A stretch of DNA of 64,000 nt from Pseudopyrenochaeta lycopersici (lineage: Eukaryota; Ascomycota; Dothideomycetes; Pleosporales; Pseudopyrenochaetaceae): contig NHZP01000061.1 of NCBI GenBank assembly GCA_003313425.1, positions 237,353 through 301,352 of the forward strand, in the 5' to 3' direction. The notes beneath the pieces are model-generated. The model saw only the letters and a list, made by a program, of their open reading frames with translations, did no database searches and had not been told where the DNA came from. Numbering within the stretch: the first letter of the stretch is position 1; each line of letters begins with the position of its first letter. Positions 8,556 to 19,567 of this stretch are shown in pieces. Made by a program: the position numbers and the translations under genes.

Positions 8556-9318
8556 CTAGTTATCTCCTGATGGTTCTACTATGCCAACAGCCTCACTGAT
8601 CCCAGCAAACTAGTCAAACTCCGTGCGCGGCCATACACCGCAAAACCCATCTGAAAGGACAAACTATGATAGAGTGACATGTATTCTCACTACGCTCACA
8701 CATCGTATCTTCACGGTACACACCCTTACTAGAATACCCATCCTCCAACAAGTCGAACAAACTATCGACAACCAACGCATGAGCAGCGTGCCGATTACCG
8801 GGTGTCAGACAAGGTAAGATGTGCCTTTGCAGCGCATGTAGTGCTTCCTCAGACAATAGCCCAAATGCAACAGAGCTCCGCACTTGACCCCTATAAGGGA
8901 TATCCACCTTAAAAACTAGAACTGACTGCCAGGTGCCCCCCTGGCTACTAAAGCGCTCGTAGTCTTCCAGACAAAGTGTATGCTGTTCCTCTACACACTG
9001 CCGAGGGGGCTGCCCGCTCACCTCTGTAAGCCACCAAGACTGGCTTCCCGACAACTCCACGTGAACCGTGAGAGACACATTGCGTCCCACAAGCTCTGCT
9101 ACTCCGTTAGTTGGGGGGCCTCCCCTACTGACATCTCCAACGAGACAAAGAGAAAGAGATCACCTACCCGACACGTGATCCATCACGACTCCATATTCTA
9201 TACCTGTCCCTAGAAGTACCCCACGGGAAGTCCCTTCCTTTAACGCTTCTAAAAGATATAAGAACCTTCTTGTAGCACTAGGACCCGCCATAGTGCCCTG
9301 TCCAGGCCGCGACACCAT
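8556..9318 (-). pseudogene. KESG-family pseudogene, cassette 6
   Basis: Exon 1 (9318-9168) and the splice signals (donor GTAGGTGA, acceptor after CTAACGGAGTAGCAG, exon 2 from 9095) are intact, as are WWLTEVSG (K to V change) and QCVEEQHTLC. In the C-terminal third the normal CxC....C..C segment is lost, the frame shifts, and the current frame ends near 8614. The old frame still shows a GVWP and FAGISEAVG-like segment, interrupted by TAG at the position of the conserved W. TATA near 9388-9393. Either a pseudogene or a C-terminally altered protein of about 200 residues. Confidence 0.65.
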
Positions 9319-9408
9319 CGCAGTATAGTAGAGAGAAAAACCTATACAGTATAGAACACCTCCGTGAAGGGGAGGGTGTCCCCCCTCTTATATCTCTCGA
9401 TATCTGTC

Positions 9409-9843
9409 TTGCGCAATGCCAAGACCACCTAGTCCCTAGTTGGCACGAGTGTGCGCCCTCCATGAATCTATCTCCATAGACCAATCAAACAACTGATTGA
9501 GAGCGTGGTGGGGCCAAGAGTGTCTCCCACGTGCAAACCAAGGTCAGATGACCCGCACAGTCCGTGCTTCGCGTTGCTTACAGGGGCTCTTGCCTCTAGG
9601 CTTTAAAAAGCCTAACCCTTCGGTACTCCCTCCAGTCGTGGCAACGCATACGTGTAAAGTGTCCAGGGTCAGGCAGCACGAGGCTGCCGACCACTTGACA
9701 ACTTTCTAGTGAAAGGAATCATATATAGGCAAAACGCCACACTAGAAAGTTGAGGCCTGGCCTGTGCGCGAAGTCCGCGCCACACCCAGGTGACCCAACG
9801 TGACTTCCAGCCACAGTAAAATTGGACTTACGCATTTTTTTTT
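9409..9843 (+). ncRNA. Structured RNA element R7
   Basis: Outer stem TGCCAA/TTGGCA; H2 CAATCA/TGATTG; extra GTGGG/CCCAC; H7 AGGCTTT/AAAGCCT; H8 CC-TTC-GG; H10 GGCAGC/GCTGCC (compensatory against GGAGC/GCTCC); core 9699-9752; GTGCGCG/CGCGCCAC; terminal hairpin with CATTTT then a T-run. Confidence 0.6.
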
Positions 9844-10076
9844 GGAAACTCCGTGATCTTCTCAACTCACATTGAGACCCGACAATGAGAGACACGCTGT
9901 CCCCAACGTAAACTGCCCTGCCACTCAACACACTCCCGTGAACACTTTACTACCGTCCCATACACTATATTTTAACAACAACGTTCCTTTATTTTTTTTT
10001 TAAGAAAATAATAACATACTAACAATAAATGTTATAAATGTTGTATTGTGTTTGAAATAACGCAAACGCATACTTA

Positions 10077-10922
10077 CTATTTCCTAGTCGTACCCCATAA
10101 ATACGACAAGAGAAAAGACTCCTTGTATCGTTCTAACAGATCCTCATAGACTACCCTGCACGTCAACCAATCCATACCCAATGGGAACAATGTCCCTACT
10201 GCATGACTGATCCCAGAAAACCACCCAAGAAGTCCATCGGGATATACACCGTAAAACCTGTCGCAACGTGTAAACCGCCAATCCTCGTACGGCACCGCCT
10301 CACACAGTTTACAACACTTATCGAACTCGCAACCGCAGTCCATACTACTGGAGAAGCACCCTTCACCGAGCGACGTAAACAATGTCTCCACAAATGAAGG
10401 TTCCACAATCTGCCCCGACGGCGGCGACACGACAAGCGGCAGTACCCGCTCTACAAACACATCCAGTGTCTCTAGGGAGAGCTTCGCAAAGACAACACTG
10501 CTCCACAGTACATTATCCGTCTTAGTATCCACCTTGAACACAAGAAGCGCACACACTCTTGCACCCGCAGGAAACGGCAGAGGGTATCCCTCCAAGCACC
10601 TGCAAGAACCAGATAGACCACAAGTAAGCGGAGGCTGCCCGCTCTCCTTGGTAAACCACCAGAACTTCCCGCCACCCGGCTGAACGTGACACGTCAACGA
10701 GACACCTTGCTCTACCAGGTCTACACTACCGTTAGCCGTTGGGTCCCCAACGTCAGACAAGAAAAGAAAAAGACACTTACCGTGTATGTGAGTCCTCACC
10801 CACTCTATCTCAGCAGGTTCCCCTGTAAAACATAGGCGTTGGGTACCCACAACCAACGTGTCTGTCGACAATCCTAAAGGACCTTCGTCCAATTCTCTAC
10901 ACACACTGTGTAGCGATGCCAT
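10077..10922 (-). CDS. KESG-family protein with C-terminal tail, cassette 7
   Basis: Exon 1 is 10922-10781 and exon 2 is 10720-10077. The 60-nt intron (donor GTAAGTGT, acceptor after CTAACGGTAGTGTAG) is in frame and open. The protein has 261 residues. WWFTKESG, CGC....C..C and WFSGISHAVG are present, but the histidine finger is altered (TCGLSGSCRC). After the usual WLTC end comes a ~25-residue tail rich in L, Y and charged residues. A GTAAGTATG donor overlaps the stop codon (near 10078), so the natural C-terminus may come from a further exon. Confidence 0.78.
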   Translation of the reverse strand: MASLHSVCRELDEGPLGLSTDTLVVGTQRLCFTGEPAEIEWVRTHIHGKCLFLFLSDVGDPTANGSVDLVEQGVSLTCHVQPGGGKFWWFTKESGQPPLTCGLSGSCRCLEGYPLPFPAGARVCALLVFKVDTKTDNVLWSSVVFAKLSLETLDVFVERVLPLVVSPPSGQIVEPSFVETLFTSLGEGCFSSSMDCGCEFDKCCKLCEAVPYEDWRFTRCDRFYGVYPDGLLGWFSGISHAVGTLFPLGMDWLTCRVVYEDLLERYKESFLLSYLWGTTRK

Positions 10923-11011
10923 AGCATTCAACTCTACGTTGACAAAAGAAGAGCGACAGCACACCACCTCCGTGGGTGGCTACATCTTAAGCTATCTATA
11001 TCCATCCAGGT

Positions 11012-11423
11012 CATGGCACCGCCAAGAGGAGTTATTCCATACTAGACACCAATGTGCCCATTCCATGTTGTCTATGTCCATAGACCAATCAGAAGCCTGA
11101 TTGAAGAAAGAGTGGGCAAACCATGGTCATCTGACCCGCGACGTCCGTGCTCTGGCTTACTTAAGAGTGCAGTGCCTCTAGTCTTATTCAAGACTAACAC
11201 TTCGTTGTTCCCTCCAGTCACAGGCTCTGCTTACAGGTAAAGTGTCGAGGGTCTCCAGCGCAAGGCTGGTGACCACTTGACAACTTTCTAGTGAAAGGAA
11301 TCATATATAGGCGGTTCGCCACACTAGAAAGTTGAGTCGGGGCCTGTGCCCCCTCCATGCGCCACACTCCATGTGACCCAACGTGACTTCCAGCCACAAC
11401 AAAATCGGACTTACGCATTTTTT
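11012..11423 (+). ncRNA. Structured RNA element R8
   Basis: H2 CAATCAG/CTGATTG; H7 AGTCTT/AAGACT; H8 AC-TTC-GT; H9 outer pair GT/AC; H10 CCAGC/GCTGG; core 11281-11334 with inner GGCGGTTCGCC; terminal AAAATCGG..GCATTTTTT. Confidence 0.6.
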
Positions 11424-12847
11424 GAAAAATAATTTTCAATGTTCCATCCCAGGGCGTCCACACCCTTACCAAATTCAGCCTACGCCAACAGCAACGATTG
11501 TTCCAAAAACACCACTCCATGCCTAAAAATACTGCGTCCAACAAAAACCTCAGGTATTTCAAAAAGTACTATAAGACAATACTATTAGCCATACACGGAC
11601 TACACCAATATCAATCCCAATACTACACAAACGTACCTGTGCATATCCACCTATCTACGCTACACGTATTGAACAAAATAAGGGTCTCCAAGATAACCAA
11701 AACCATCATCTAAGCATTTAAGCCAGTTCTGTCCTGATGGTTGTATTTCTCCTACCGCATCGCTAATCCCAGCGAACCAGTCAAGCTTTCCAAACGCCCA
11801 TACACGGGAAAATCCATCTAAGCGAACAAACCTCGATGAAATCCGGTGTGCACACACACAAGGCTCACACTGTGTGTAGAAGGTACATGCGCAGTCGACC
11901 CGCGTACTATAGTACCCGAAGCGCAGTCGATAGAACAACGCCTCCACATCTTCGATATCCAGCCTCTCCCCCGACGGCGTTGCGATAAGAGGTAAAATGC
12001 GCTGCAAAAGCACATCAAAGGCCTCTACCGAAAGCTCCGCAAACACAACAGAACTCCGCACTTGATCCCTGGCCAGGGTATCCACCTTGAGCACAAGGAC
12101 CGACTGTGCTCTACCGCCTCGTTCACAGAACTCCTTGTAGTCTTCCAGACACTCTGTATGGTCCCAAGAAACGCATTCGCTAGGAAGGCATCCGCTCTCC
12201 TTGGTGAGCCACCAAGATTGTTTTCCCGACAGTTCCACATGAACGGTAAGAGAAACAGAGTCCTCCACAAACTCTGTCATCATGTTAGTTGGGGAGGGCC
12301 CAACCTGAGAAAAGAAGTAGATACCTACTAGGAATGTGCCTCCGCACCTCTTGAATGTTTGCCGCTGTCCCAGCGAAGGGGGAGCCCCTCTGACCCGGCA
12401 GAAGCGTGTCCAGTGACAGTAAATGACCGTCACCTGTAACCTCTACAGTACTGCCCTGTCCCAGGAGCGACCCCATCGCATTGTAAAAGCAAATAATAAA
12501 AGAGAATGTTCATTCCCTACAAACAGTAACACTCCGTGAACGGGGAAGGGGCTCCCCTCTTATATATCGATGTCCATGCTATCTTCGCCAAGACCACCTA
12601 GTCCCTAGATAGCAGAGCGCTGCTCCCTCCATGTCTCTATGTACATAGACCAATCAGACTAAAGATCTGAGAAAATGTGGGCAAGCAGTGATCAGATGAT
12701 CAGCACGCGCCCGTGCTCTGCGTTGCTTACTAAGTGCATGCCCCTAAACTAATTCTAGTTTACCGCTTCGCTACTCGTTCCACTCGCCGGCCCTGCTTAA
12801 TTGTAAAGTGACAAGGGTAGGCAGCACGAGGCTGCCGACCACTTGAC
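11281..12847. repeat. Cassette block D, copy 1 of 2
   Basis: Recurs at 42829-44395 (offset 31,548). The left core is preceded by CCACTTGAC here and CCACATTGAC in the other copy. The right core continues as GGCTGCGCC here and GGCAAAACGCC there. Exchange at both ends is in the core. Confidence 0.85.
11660..12476 (-). CDS. KESG-family protein, block D copy 1
   Basis: Exon 1 is 12476-12329 and exon 2 is 12273-11660; the 55-nt intron has donor GTAGGTAT and acceptor after CTAACATGATGACAG. The protein has 253 residues with WWLTKESG, ECVSWDHTEC, CAC....C..C, WFAGISDAVG and a tail ending FVQYV after WLKC. The tail is shared with the gene at 17953-18777, whose front half differs. TATA at 12560-12567 next to a GGGGA..CCCC inverted repeat. 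Same gene at 43208-44024. Confidence 0.82.
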
Positions 12848-12987
12848 AACTTTCTAGTGAAAGGAATCATATATAGGCTGCGCCTCACTAGAAAAGTTGA
12901 GTCCGGGTCTGTGCGCGAAATCCGCGCCACACCCATGTGACTCTGCATGGCCCTCCAGCCACAGGGAAATCGGACTTGGCCAATTTT
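12578..12987 (+). ncRNA. Structured RNA element R9
   Basis: Outer stem GCTATCT/AGATAGC; H0 AGCAG/CTGCT; H1 TCTATGTACATAGA; H2 CAGA/TCTG; H5 GCACG/CGTGC; H7 AAACTA/TAGTTT; H10 GGCAGC/GCTGCC; core 12847-12899; terminal hairpin ends with only four T. Confidence 0.58.
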
Positions 12988-13413
12988 CGAGAGGTTTAAT
13001 CTTCGGTATTCCATCCCAAGGGCGCCCACACCCTTACCGACTGAGCTCCGCACCACAACTCTCCGATTTTCCTCACAACCATACAAAAGTATAGCAATTA
13101 CAAAAATCAAATTAACGTAACAGTCGTATCCTAGATACTACTTCTATGTTAAAACAACACCTTTATCAACTCAATGCCTACCTATCGAAAAATAACGAAA
13201 ACTTACCATATTCATCCAAATAGCTTCTCCGAATACACCGTACAAAATTTCCATATACCACAAAACTACAACTCCTTATTAGCAGACAGTAACTGAAACG
13301 CTTTGCCTAGCCCAACAAACCTAACCTTCTATTTCCCTTACAGTCACTGCCTCCACGCAGACAAATAAAGAGAGTAACGGATATGTTACTTCCAATAACC
13401 ATAATCCTCCGGT
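12988..13413. other. AT-rich filler, cassette 9
   Basis: About 425 bp without a supported ORF. Contains a GTAAGT-type donor on the minus strand near 13205. Long filler here accompanies a short gene. Confidence 0.5.
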
Positions 13414-13989
13414 TTACTCAATAGCTCCACTCATTCTCACACGGAACAACGCAGCTCCAGACTGCGAATAGGGAACACGCTCCCCCATGTCATTAAACCA
13501 CGACTCCGCGCCACAGTCGCTCTTCCATAAAAGCCGCCCTCCACTCGAAGGCAACACCCGCGTTGCCCCTGAACGATCATACAACTGCACATAGCTGACT
13601 ACCCACTGCTCCTCTACACGAGCACCTTGACACGACTCGCGCGTACACAAGGAAGTGCAAGAATGGCACACCACAACCTCGCGCTCCCACGCTCTAGAAA
13701 AGGACTCCCGCCGCACAACCTCTCTAAAAAAAGGCGGCTGGTGCACTAACGAAGATGGCTTCGTGCGAAGACCACGACGCTCCCGCTTCCTACGTTTCGA
13801 GAGCTTCACGGAATCTCCCGCAACAGGTCCCCTAACAGCCCCTTCTGAGTTGCCAGTACCATCCGTACCTTCCCATTCCATGGCATCTGAGTCCATCGCG
13901 TCCGAACCCGGACTACTACTACAAGCGCGGCTCGTGACAAAAGTCTGCAGTACTGCAGGACAAAAGATCAGCCTAAGCTTCCCAAACAT
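13414..13989 (-). CDS. Orphan basic/cysteine-containing protein, cassette 9
   Basis: Not recognised. Single ORF of 191 residues from the first in-frame ATG downstream of a TATA box at 14148-14155 and cap-like CACTCCGTG near 14113. It has an acidic, serine-rich stretch, then a basic cluster KLSKRRKRERRG that looks like a nuclear localisation signal, and a CxxCxxxCxxxxC cluster near the middle that could bind metal. No KESG motif. An AG-rich region near the start resembles an intron 3' end, so the first ~20 residues are uncertain. Confidence 0.6.
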   Translation of the reverse strand: MFGKLRLIFCPAVLQTFVTSRACSSSPGSDAMDSDAMEWEGTDGTGNSEGAVRGPVAGDSVKLSKRRKRERRGLRTKPSSLVHQPPFFREVVRRESFSRAWEREVVVCHSCTSLCTRESCQGARVEEQWVVSYVQLYDRSGATRVLPSSGGRLLWKSDCGAESWFNDMGERVPYSQSGAALFRVRMSGAIE

Positions 13990-14169
13990 CAATGCGCTCC
14001 ACGCGAGAAAAACCTACAGAACCTAAGCCCCAGCCTTCGGCTTGGTGGAACTTTAAAAAACCCTACAGAAAACGGGCTCCACCCTAAATCAAAAAGAAGT
14101 ATTCTATAAAAACACACTCCGTGCCAACAGCAGAGACGCTGTTGTGGTTATATATCGATGTCCACCCTG

Positions 14170-14590
14170 TCTTTGCCAAGACACACTAGTCCCTAGTAGG
14201 CAGAGGCATGCCCCTTCCATGCTGTCTACGTTCATAGACCAATCAGGACTCTGATTGAATAAATGTGGGTAAACTGAGGTCAAGTGACCCGCACAGTCCG
14301 TGCTTCGTGTTACTTACCAGGGCTTTTGCCCCTAGTCTCCAAGGAGCCTAACCCTTCGGTACTCCCTCCAGTCGCGGGCAAAGCTTAGAGTAAAGCCGTC
14401 GTGGTCCCGAGCGCAAGGCTCTCGACCACTTGACAACTTTCTAGTGAAAGGAATCATATATAGGCAAAACGCCACACTAGAAAGTTGAGGCCGGGCCCGT
14501 GCACCCCGTGTGCCACACCTCCATGTGACCCAGCATCGCCTCCAGCCACAGTTCCTGTGGACTTAGCCAAAAATTTTGGGATTTTTTTTT
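14170..14590 (+). ncRNA. Structured RNA element R10
   Basis: H0 GGCA/TGCC; H5 GCAC/GTGC; H8 CC-TTC-GG; H10 CGAGC/GCTCTCG; core 14434-14487; 3' half identical to R3. Confidence 0.6.
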
Positions 14591-14856
14591 GACTTACCGT
14601 TTTTTTTTTGGTTGTTCCACAACAATAACTTACCTTACTGAGTCCAACTAAATTCATACGACGTTCCCCGTCTACTACCAATACGATACTCTTGCACTAC
14701 CCTTATTATTATAAGGTATATTCCTAAAAAATTAAATAAAATTTAAAATTCAATTATTCTAAGACACTTACTGTATAAGCGCTCCCGCCCTTACCATGCC
14801 AATTCTTAACATCGTAGCAAAACTTCGTTTATATACTGCATAAAAAACACTCCCAG

Positions 14857-15646
14857 TTAACACTGAGATGCATCCGCATACCAACAACGCAGCCACTCGA
14901 CCCCAAACGGGTACACTGTACCAGGAGCATCACTGACCCCAGCGAACCACGCTGAGTCTTCGTTCGGACGTATGCAGTGAAATCTATCCCAACGCTCGAA
15001 CCGCCACTGCTTTCTCGTGAGCGCCGCACAGCATACGCAACCTTCATACAAGGTACAACCACACAACGCGCTGCTAGAAAACCGCCCGTTCTCCAACGCA
15101 GCGCACACTGCGAGCAACAACTGCACATCTGCAGCGTGCCCTCCTGGCAACACCACAAGAGGCAACACACGTTGCACAAACACATCGAGTGTCTCTTCCG
15201 AGAGCCGAGCAAAGAAGACAATGCTCTGGCAGCGACCACTTATCGAGGTATCCACCTTAAAAACAAGCAAGGCCTGCCGACTATCGCCGAGGGAAATAGA
15301 ATCAACATGGCCCCTAAGACATCCGTCATGTTGTTCCTCCACGCACTGCTGAGGAGGCTTCCCGCTCTCCCGAGTGAGCCACCACAATACGCGGCCATCT
15401 TCTCTATTATGGCACGTCATCGATATTCTTTGTTCCACAAGCTCTGTCCCAGAAAACAAAATCAAGTTAGTTAGTCATCTCTAACTTGTTTACAACGAAA
15501 AAGCGCCTACCGTGCAAGTGCTCCCGCACCCACTGTATATTAACATCAGTCCCTTCAAACGGCTCTCCGCGCACACCTGGTTCCAGTGTGTCTATCGACC
15601 GCCTCTTGGTGGAAGCAAGAGAACTCACTCCATGCGGCGACTCCAT
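14857..15646 (-). CDS. KESG-family protein, block B copy 2
   Basis: Identical protein to 3810-4599 (offset 11,047). Exons 15646-15511 and 15443-14857; TATA at 15720-15726. Confidence 0.8.
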
Positions 15647-15734
15647 CACCCATCGCAGTCAACGAGGAGTTGACCAAGGAAAGACACCACCTCCGTGAAT
15701 GGAGGGAGGGCCTCCCGTCTTATACATCCAGCTC

Positions 15735-16183
15735 TTGCGCGCCGCCAAGATAGTCTAGTCCCTAGTAAGCACGAGTGTGCCTAGTCCCTGCGTCTACGTC
15801 CATAGACCAATCAGAAGTCCGATTGAAAAAAAGAGTGGCAAAGAAGCGTCATCTGACTCACACGGTCCGTGCTCTGCTCTGCTTACTAAGTACTTGCCCC
15901 TAAACTAATTCTAGTTTAACGCTCCGCTGCCCACTCCGTAGGCGTGACAAGTTTAACGGTAAAGCCGTCGTAGCCAGGAGCACAAGGCTCCTGACCACTT
16001 GACAACTTTCTAGTGAAAGGAATCATATATAGCACAAGAAAGTTGTCGGAGAGGCCTGTGCGCACAATCTGCGCCACAGCAACCCATGTCTGCGCTCTCC
16101 CGAGCCACACCCCCAGGTGACTCAGCATGGCCTCCAGCCACACATAATTAGACTTAGCCAAAAAAACTTGGGATTCTTTTTTT
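15735..16183 (+). ncRNA. Structured RNA element R11
   Basis: 5' half as R4. Core 16003-16045 is short form. 3' half has GTGCGCA..TGCGCCAC and a long CAGCC/GGCCTCCAGCC region, then ATTAGACTTAGCC and a T-run ending 16183. Confidence 0.57.
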
Positions 16184-16456
16184 GACTTACCATTTTTTTG
16201 GGTTTCAGTTGTTCCACAACTCGATACACTGATTCTGTACTCCTACCACAGTAAAATACTGCCACTTTACAGGAAAAACTCTCCCTTATACAATAATTCC
16301 TAGTCCCCTCTCTAAAAACACGAGAGATAACCATACATTTATTGCTAATTCTTATCAACAACCTATACTCGCTTCACGTATATAGCCAAACGTACAGTAT
16401 GCAACATACACACTTCGTGCAAAATAATTGTCCTACACACAAACAATGCCTTGCAT

Positions 16457-17173
16457 CTAAAACTCTACCACATAACGCGCCTTACTCCCCAGCGCCGGCT
16501 GATAACACAAAGGACGTACGGGTCTCAAGACACATTCACATCTTGCATCTACGGCACGGAACCCCTCCAACAGTGCCACTAGTTCAGTAAACCTGGAACC
16601 GGTGCCTCCTCCATAGAGACATGGTAGCACATGCAGTACCAGATAACCAAACGCTGCCTCCGTCAACGGCACATACGTACCAGTCTCCCTCATCTCTTTC
16701 ACAGTCGATCCACACCGGTGGCCTGCATACGTGATGACAAGGTGCGACCCCTTCGTACAGGGTCGGCCCTTACTAACAACTCCAAATTGCCCATAACGCT
16801 GGGCATACTCTTCCTCCTCTCCGTCGGATAAACCGTCCACGGTCAATTTATCATCCTCTACAAGGTTCCACTTGACAGTACCAGAAGGCTCCGCCTCGCA
16901 CCAGACTGACGTTCCTTGCTTCACAAACTCTGTCCCAGAGAACAAGACCAAGTTAGTTACTTCGAGATCCCTCAACCTCCTTTGGACAAGGTAGCACTCA
17001 CCGTGCAAATTGGCCCTCAACCGTTCCACTTCCTCGCTATCCAGCTTCAACGCATTACTGCACCACGTTCCGCAGTTTCCCAACGTATCCTCTTTACACT
17101 CGATACTCTTATCAGAGAAATGTACTCCGTCCTCCGATAGAGTCGCAGGGAACTTCTCTATGTATTCCCACAT
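16457..17173 (-). CDS. KESG-family subfamily B, short form, cassette 11
   Basis: Exon 1 is 17173-17002 and exon 2 is 16929-16457. The 72-nt intron (donor GTGAGTGC, acceptor after GGGACAG) is in frame. The protein has 214 residues. The N-terminal half aligns by position (VKWNLVEDD replaces WWxTKESG), and a CEC....C..C element is retained, but the protein ends soon after it and lacks the WFxGxSDAVG module. Acidic stretch DGEEEE after the first motif. Closest relative is 24377-25062. TATA at 17271-17280 with a GGAG..CTCC repeat beside it. Confidence 0.75.
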   Translation of the reverse strand: MWEYIEKFPATLSEDGVHFSDKSIECKEDTLGNCGTWCSNALKLDSEEVERLRANLHGECYLVQRRLRDLEVTNLVLFSGTEFVKQGTSVWCEAEPSGTVKWNLVEDDKLTVDGLSDGEEEEYAQRYGQFGVVSKGRPCTKGSHLVITYAGHRCGSTVKEMRETGTYVPLTEAAFGYLVLHVLPCLYGGGTGSRFTELVALLEGFRAVDARCECVLRPVRPLCYQPALGSKARYVVEF

Positions 17174-17300
17174 CGTTCAAACACTCCGTGAAACCTGTAC
17201 ACACAGACACACTACCCGTGCGATAAAGAAGACAAAAAGCAGGAGGAGAGGAGGAGGGCGCTCCCCTCTCTTATATATATCAGTCTGTCTCTCCCAGACC

Positions 17301-17745
17301 CTTGGCAATACCAAGAAACGTCATTCCATGTAGTTATATCCATAGACCAATCACAGTACTGATTGAGAGGGTGGTGGGGCCAAGAGTGTCTCCCACGTGC
17401 CCACTACGATCAGATGATCTCGCGCTACGTCCGTGCGCTAGCGGGCTTACTAGTGCTTATGCCCCCAAACTACAAGTAGTTTGACGCGTCCGCTTCTCCC
17501 TCCAGTCGTAGGCAAAGCTTACAATGTAAAGTGGCAAGGGTAAGGAGCGCAAGGCTCCTGACCACTTGACAACTTTCTAGTGAAAGGAATCATATATAGC
17601 ACAAGAAAGTTGTCGGAGAGGCCTGTGCGCACAATCTGCGCCACAGCAACCCATGTCTGCGCTCTCCCGAGCCACACCCCCAGGTGACTCAGCATGGCCT
17701 CCAGCCACAACAAAATCGGACTTAGCCAATTTTTTATTTTTTTTT
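17301..17745 (+). ncRNA. Structured RNA element R12
   Basis: Begins at the palindrome CTTGG..CCAAG; H2 CAATCA/TGATTG; extra GTGGG/CCCAC; P3 GCCC/GGGC; H5 GCGC/GTGC; H7 AAACTAC/GTAGTTT; core 17570-17612 short form; terminal hairpin then T-run to 17745. Confidence 0.58.
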
Positions 17746-17952
17746 GAGAGGTTTGATGTTCCATCCCAAGGGCGCCCACACCCTTACTAATGAAGCTCCA
17801 CACAATAAACAACTACAATGGAATAACGTTCCTTACAAAATAAACAGTTCAACCAAACCTGTACACAATGTAAACATATTGACTACACCAATAAAAATCC
17901 CAATACTACACAATACTACACAAACATACCTGTATATATCCACCTATCTACG

Positions 17953-18777
17953 CTACACGTATTGAACAAAATAAGGGTCTCCAAGATAACCAAAACCATC
18001 ATCTAAGCATTTCAGCCAGTTCTTTCCTGATGGCTGTATTTCTCCTACCGCATCGCTGAGTCCAGTAAACCAGTCTCGCTTTCCAGGCGGGCATACACAA
18101 GAAAAATAATTTTGCCAAATAAACCTTGGTAACTCACGGCTTACCACCAATGCGCAGGGCTCACACCTTATGTACAAGGTACACACACAGTCGACCCGCG
18201 TACTATAGTGCCCGAAGCGCAGTCGATAGAACAACGCCTCCACAACTTCGATATCCGGCCTCTGCCCCGACGGCGTTGCGATAAGAGGTAGAATGCGCCA
18301 TATAAGCACATCAAAGGCCTCTACCGAAAGCTCCGCAAACACAACAGAACTCCGCACTTGATCCCTAACCAACGTATCCACCTTGAGCACAAGGACCGAC
18401 TGTGCTCTACCGCCTCGTTCACAGAACTCCTTGTAGTCTTCCAGACACTCTGTATGGTCCCAAGAAACGCATTCGCTAGGAGGCTGCCCGCTCTCCTTAG
18501 TATACCACCAACGTTGTCTGCCATCCGGCTTTAGATGGCAGGTGAGAGAAGTCAATCGCTCCACCAGCCCTGTAACTCCGTAAGTTGGGGAGAACCCAAC
18601 CAGACGAGGGAGAAAACAATACTTACTAGGAATGTGCCTCCGCAGGTATTCAATGTTTGCAACTGTCCCAGGGAAGGGCTCCCCCCTTTGACCCGACACA
18701 AGCGTGTCCAGTGACACTACATGACTATGATCCATAGTAGAGGCTACGGTACTGCACTGTCCCAGGAGCGACCCCAT
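17953..18777 (-). CDS. KESG-family protein, cassette 12
   Basis: Exon 1 is 18777-18627 and exon 2 is 18569-17953. The 57-nt intron is in frame (donor GTAAGTAT, acceptor after CTTACGGAGTTACAG). The protein has 255 residues with WWYTKESG, ECVSWDHTEC, CVC....C..C and WFTGLSDAVG. The middle and the tail (LGDPYFVQYV) match block D almost exactly, while exon 1 and the start of exon 2 resemble the gene at 54305-55087. This is a mosaic, which suggests conversion inside genes as well as cassette exchange. Confidence 0.8.
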   Translation of the reverse strand: MGSLLGQCSTVASTMDHSHVVSLDTLVSGQRGEPFPGTVANIEYLRRHIPSKYCFLPRLVGFSPTYGVTGLVERLTSLTCHLKPDGRQRWWYTKESGQPPSECVSWDHTECLEDYKEFCERGGRAQSVLVLKVDTLVRDQVRSSVVFAELSVEAFDVLIWRILPLIATPSGQRPDIEVVEALFYRLRFGHYSTRVDCVCTLYIRCEPCALVVSRELPRFIWQNYFSCVCPPGKRDWFTGLSDAVGEIQPSGKNWLKCLDDGFGYLGDPYFVQYV

Positions 18778-18877
18778 CGCACTGTAAAATAAGGGAATAA
18801 AAGAGAATGTTCAGTCCCCACAAACATTCACACTCCATGAGCGGAGAGGGAGCTCCCCTCTTATACATCTCTGTCTC

Positions 18878-19301
18878 TTGCATCCTGCCAAGACACACTA
18901 GTCCCTAGATAGCAGAGCGCTGCTCCCTCCATGTCTCTATGTACATAGACCAATCAGATAAGAAATCTGAAAAGAGTGGCAAAGAAGAGTCAGATGACCC
19001 GCACTGTCCGTGCTCTGCTTTGCTTACCGGGGTCTCTTGCCCTAAACTACAAGTAGTTTACCGCTTCGCTGTTCGCTCCACTCACGGCCAGAGCTTACAG
19101 TAAAGTGTCAGGGGTCAAGGAGCGCAAGGCTCCTGACCACTTGACAACTTTCTAGTGAAAGGAATCATATATAGGCAAAACGCCACACTAGAAAGTTGAG
19201 GCCGGGCCCGTGCACCCCGTGTGCCACACCTCCATGTGACCCAGCATCGCCTCCAGCCACAGTTCCTGTGGACTTAGCCAAAAATTTTGGGATTTTTTTT
19301 T
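18878..19301 (+). ncRNA. Structured RNA element R13
   Basis: H0 AGCAG/CTGCT; H2 CAGAT/ATCTG; P3 GCAAAG/CTTTGC with AGAG/CTCT; H5 GCAC/GTGC; H7 AAACTAC/GTAGTTT; H8 GC-TTC-GC; core 19145-19198; 3' half as R3. Confidence 0.6.
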
Positions 19302-19567
19302 GACTTACCGTTTTTTTTTTGGTTGTTCCACAACAATAACTTACCTTACTGAGTCCAACTAAATTCATACGACGTTCCCCGTCTACTACCAATACGATAC
19401 TCTTGCACTACCCTTATTATTATAAGGTATATTCCTAAAAAATTAAATAAAATTTAAAATTCAATTATTCTAAGACACTTACTGTATAAGCGCTCCCGCC
19501 CTTACCATGCCAATTCTTAACATCGTAGCAAAACTTCGTTTATATACTGCATAAAAAACACTCCCAG

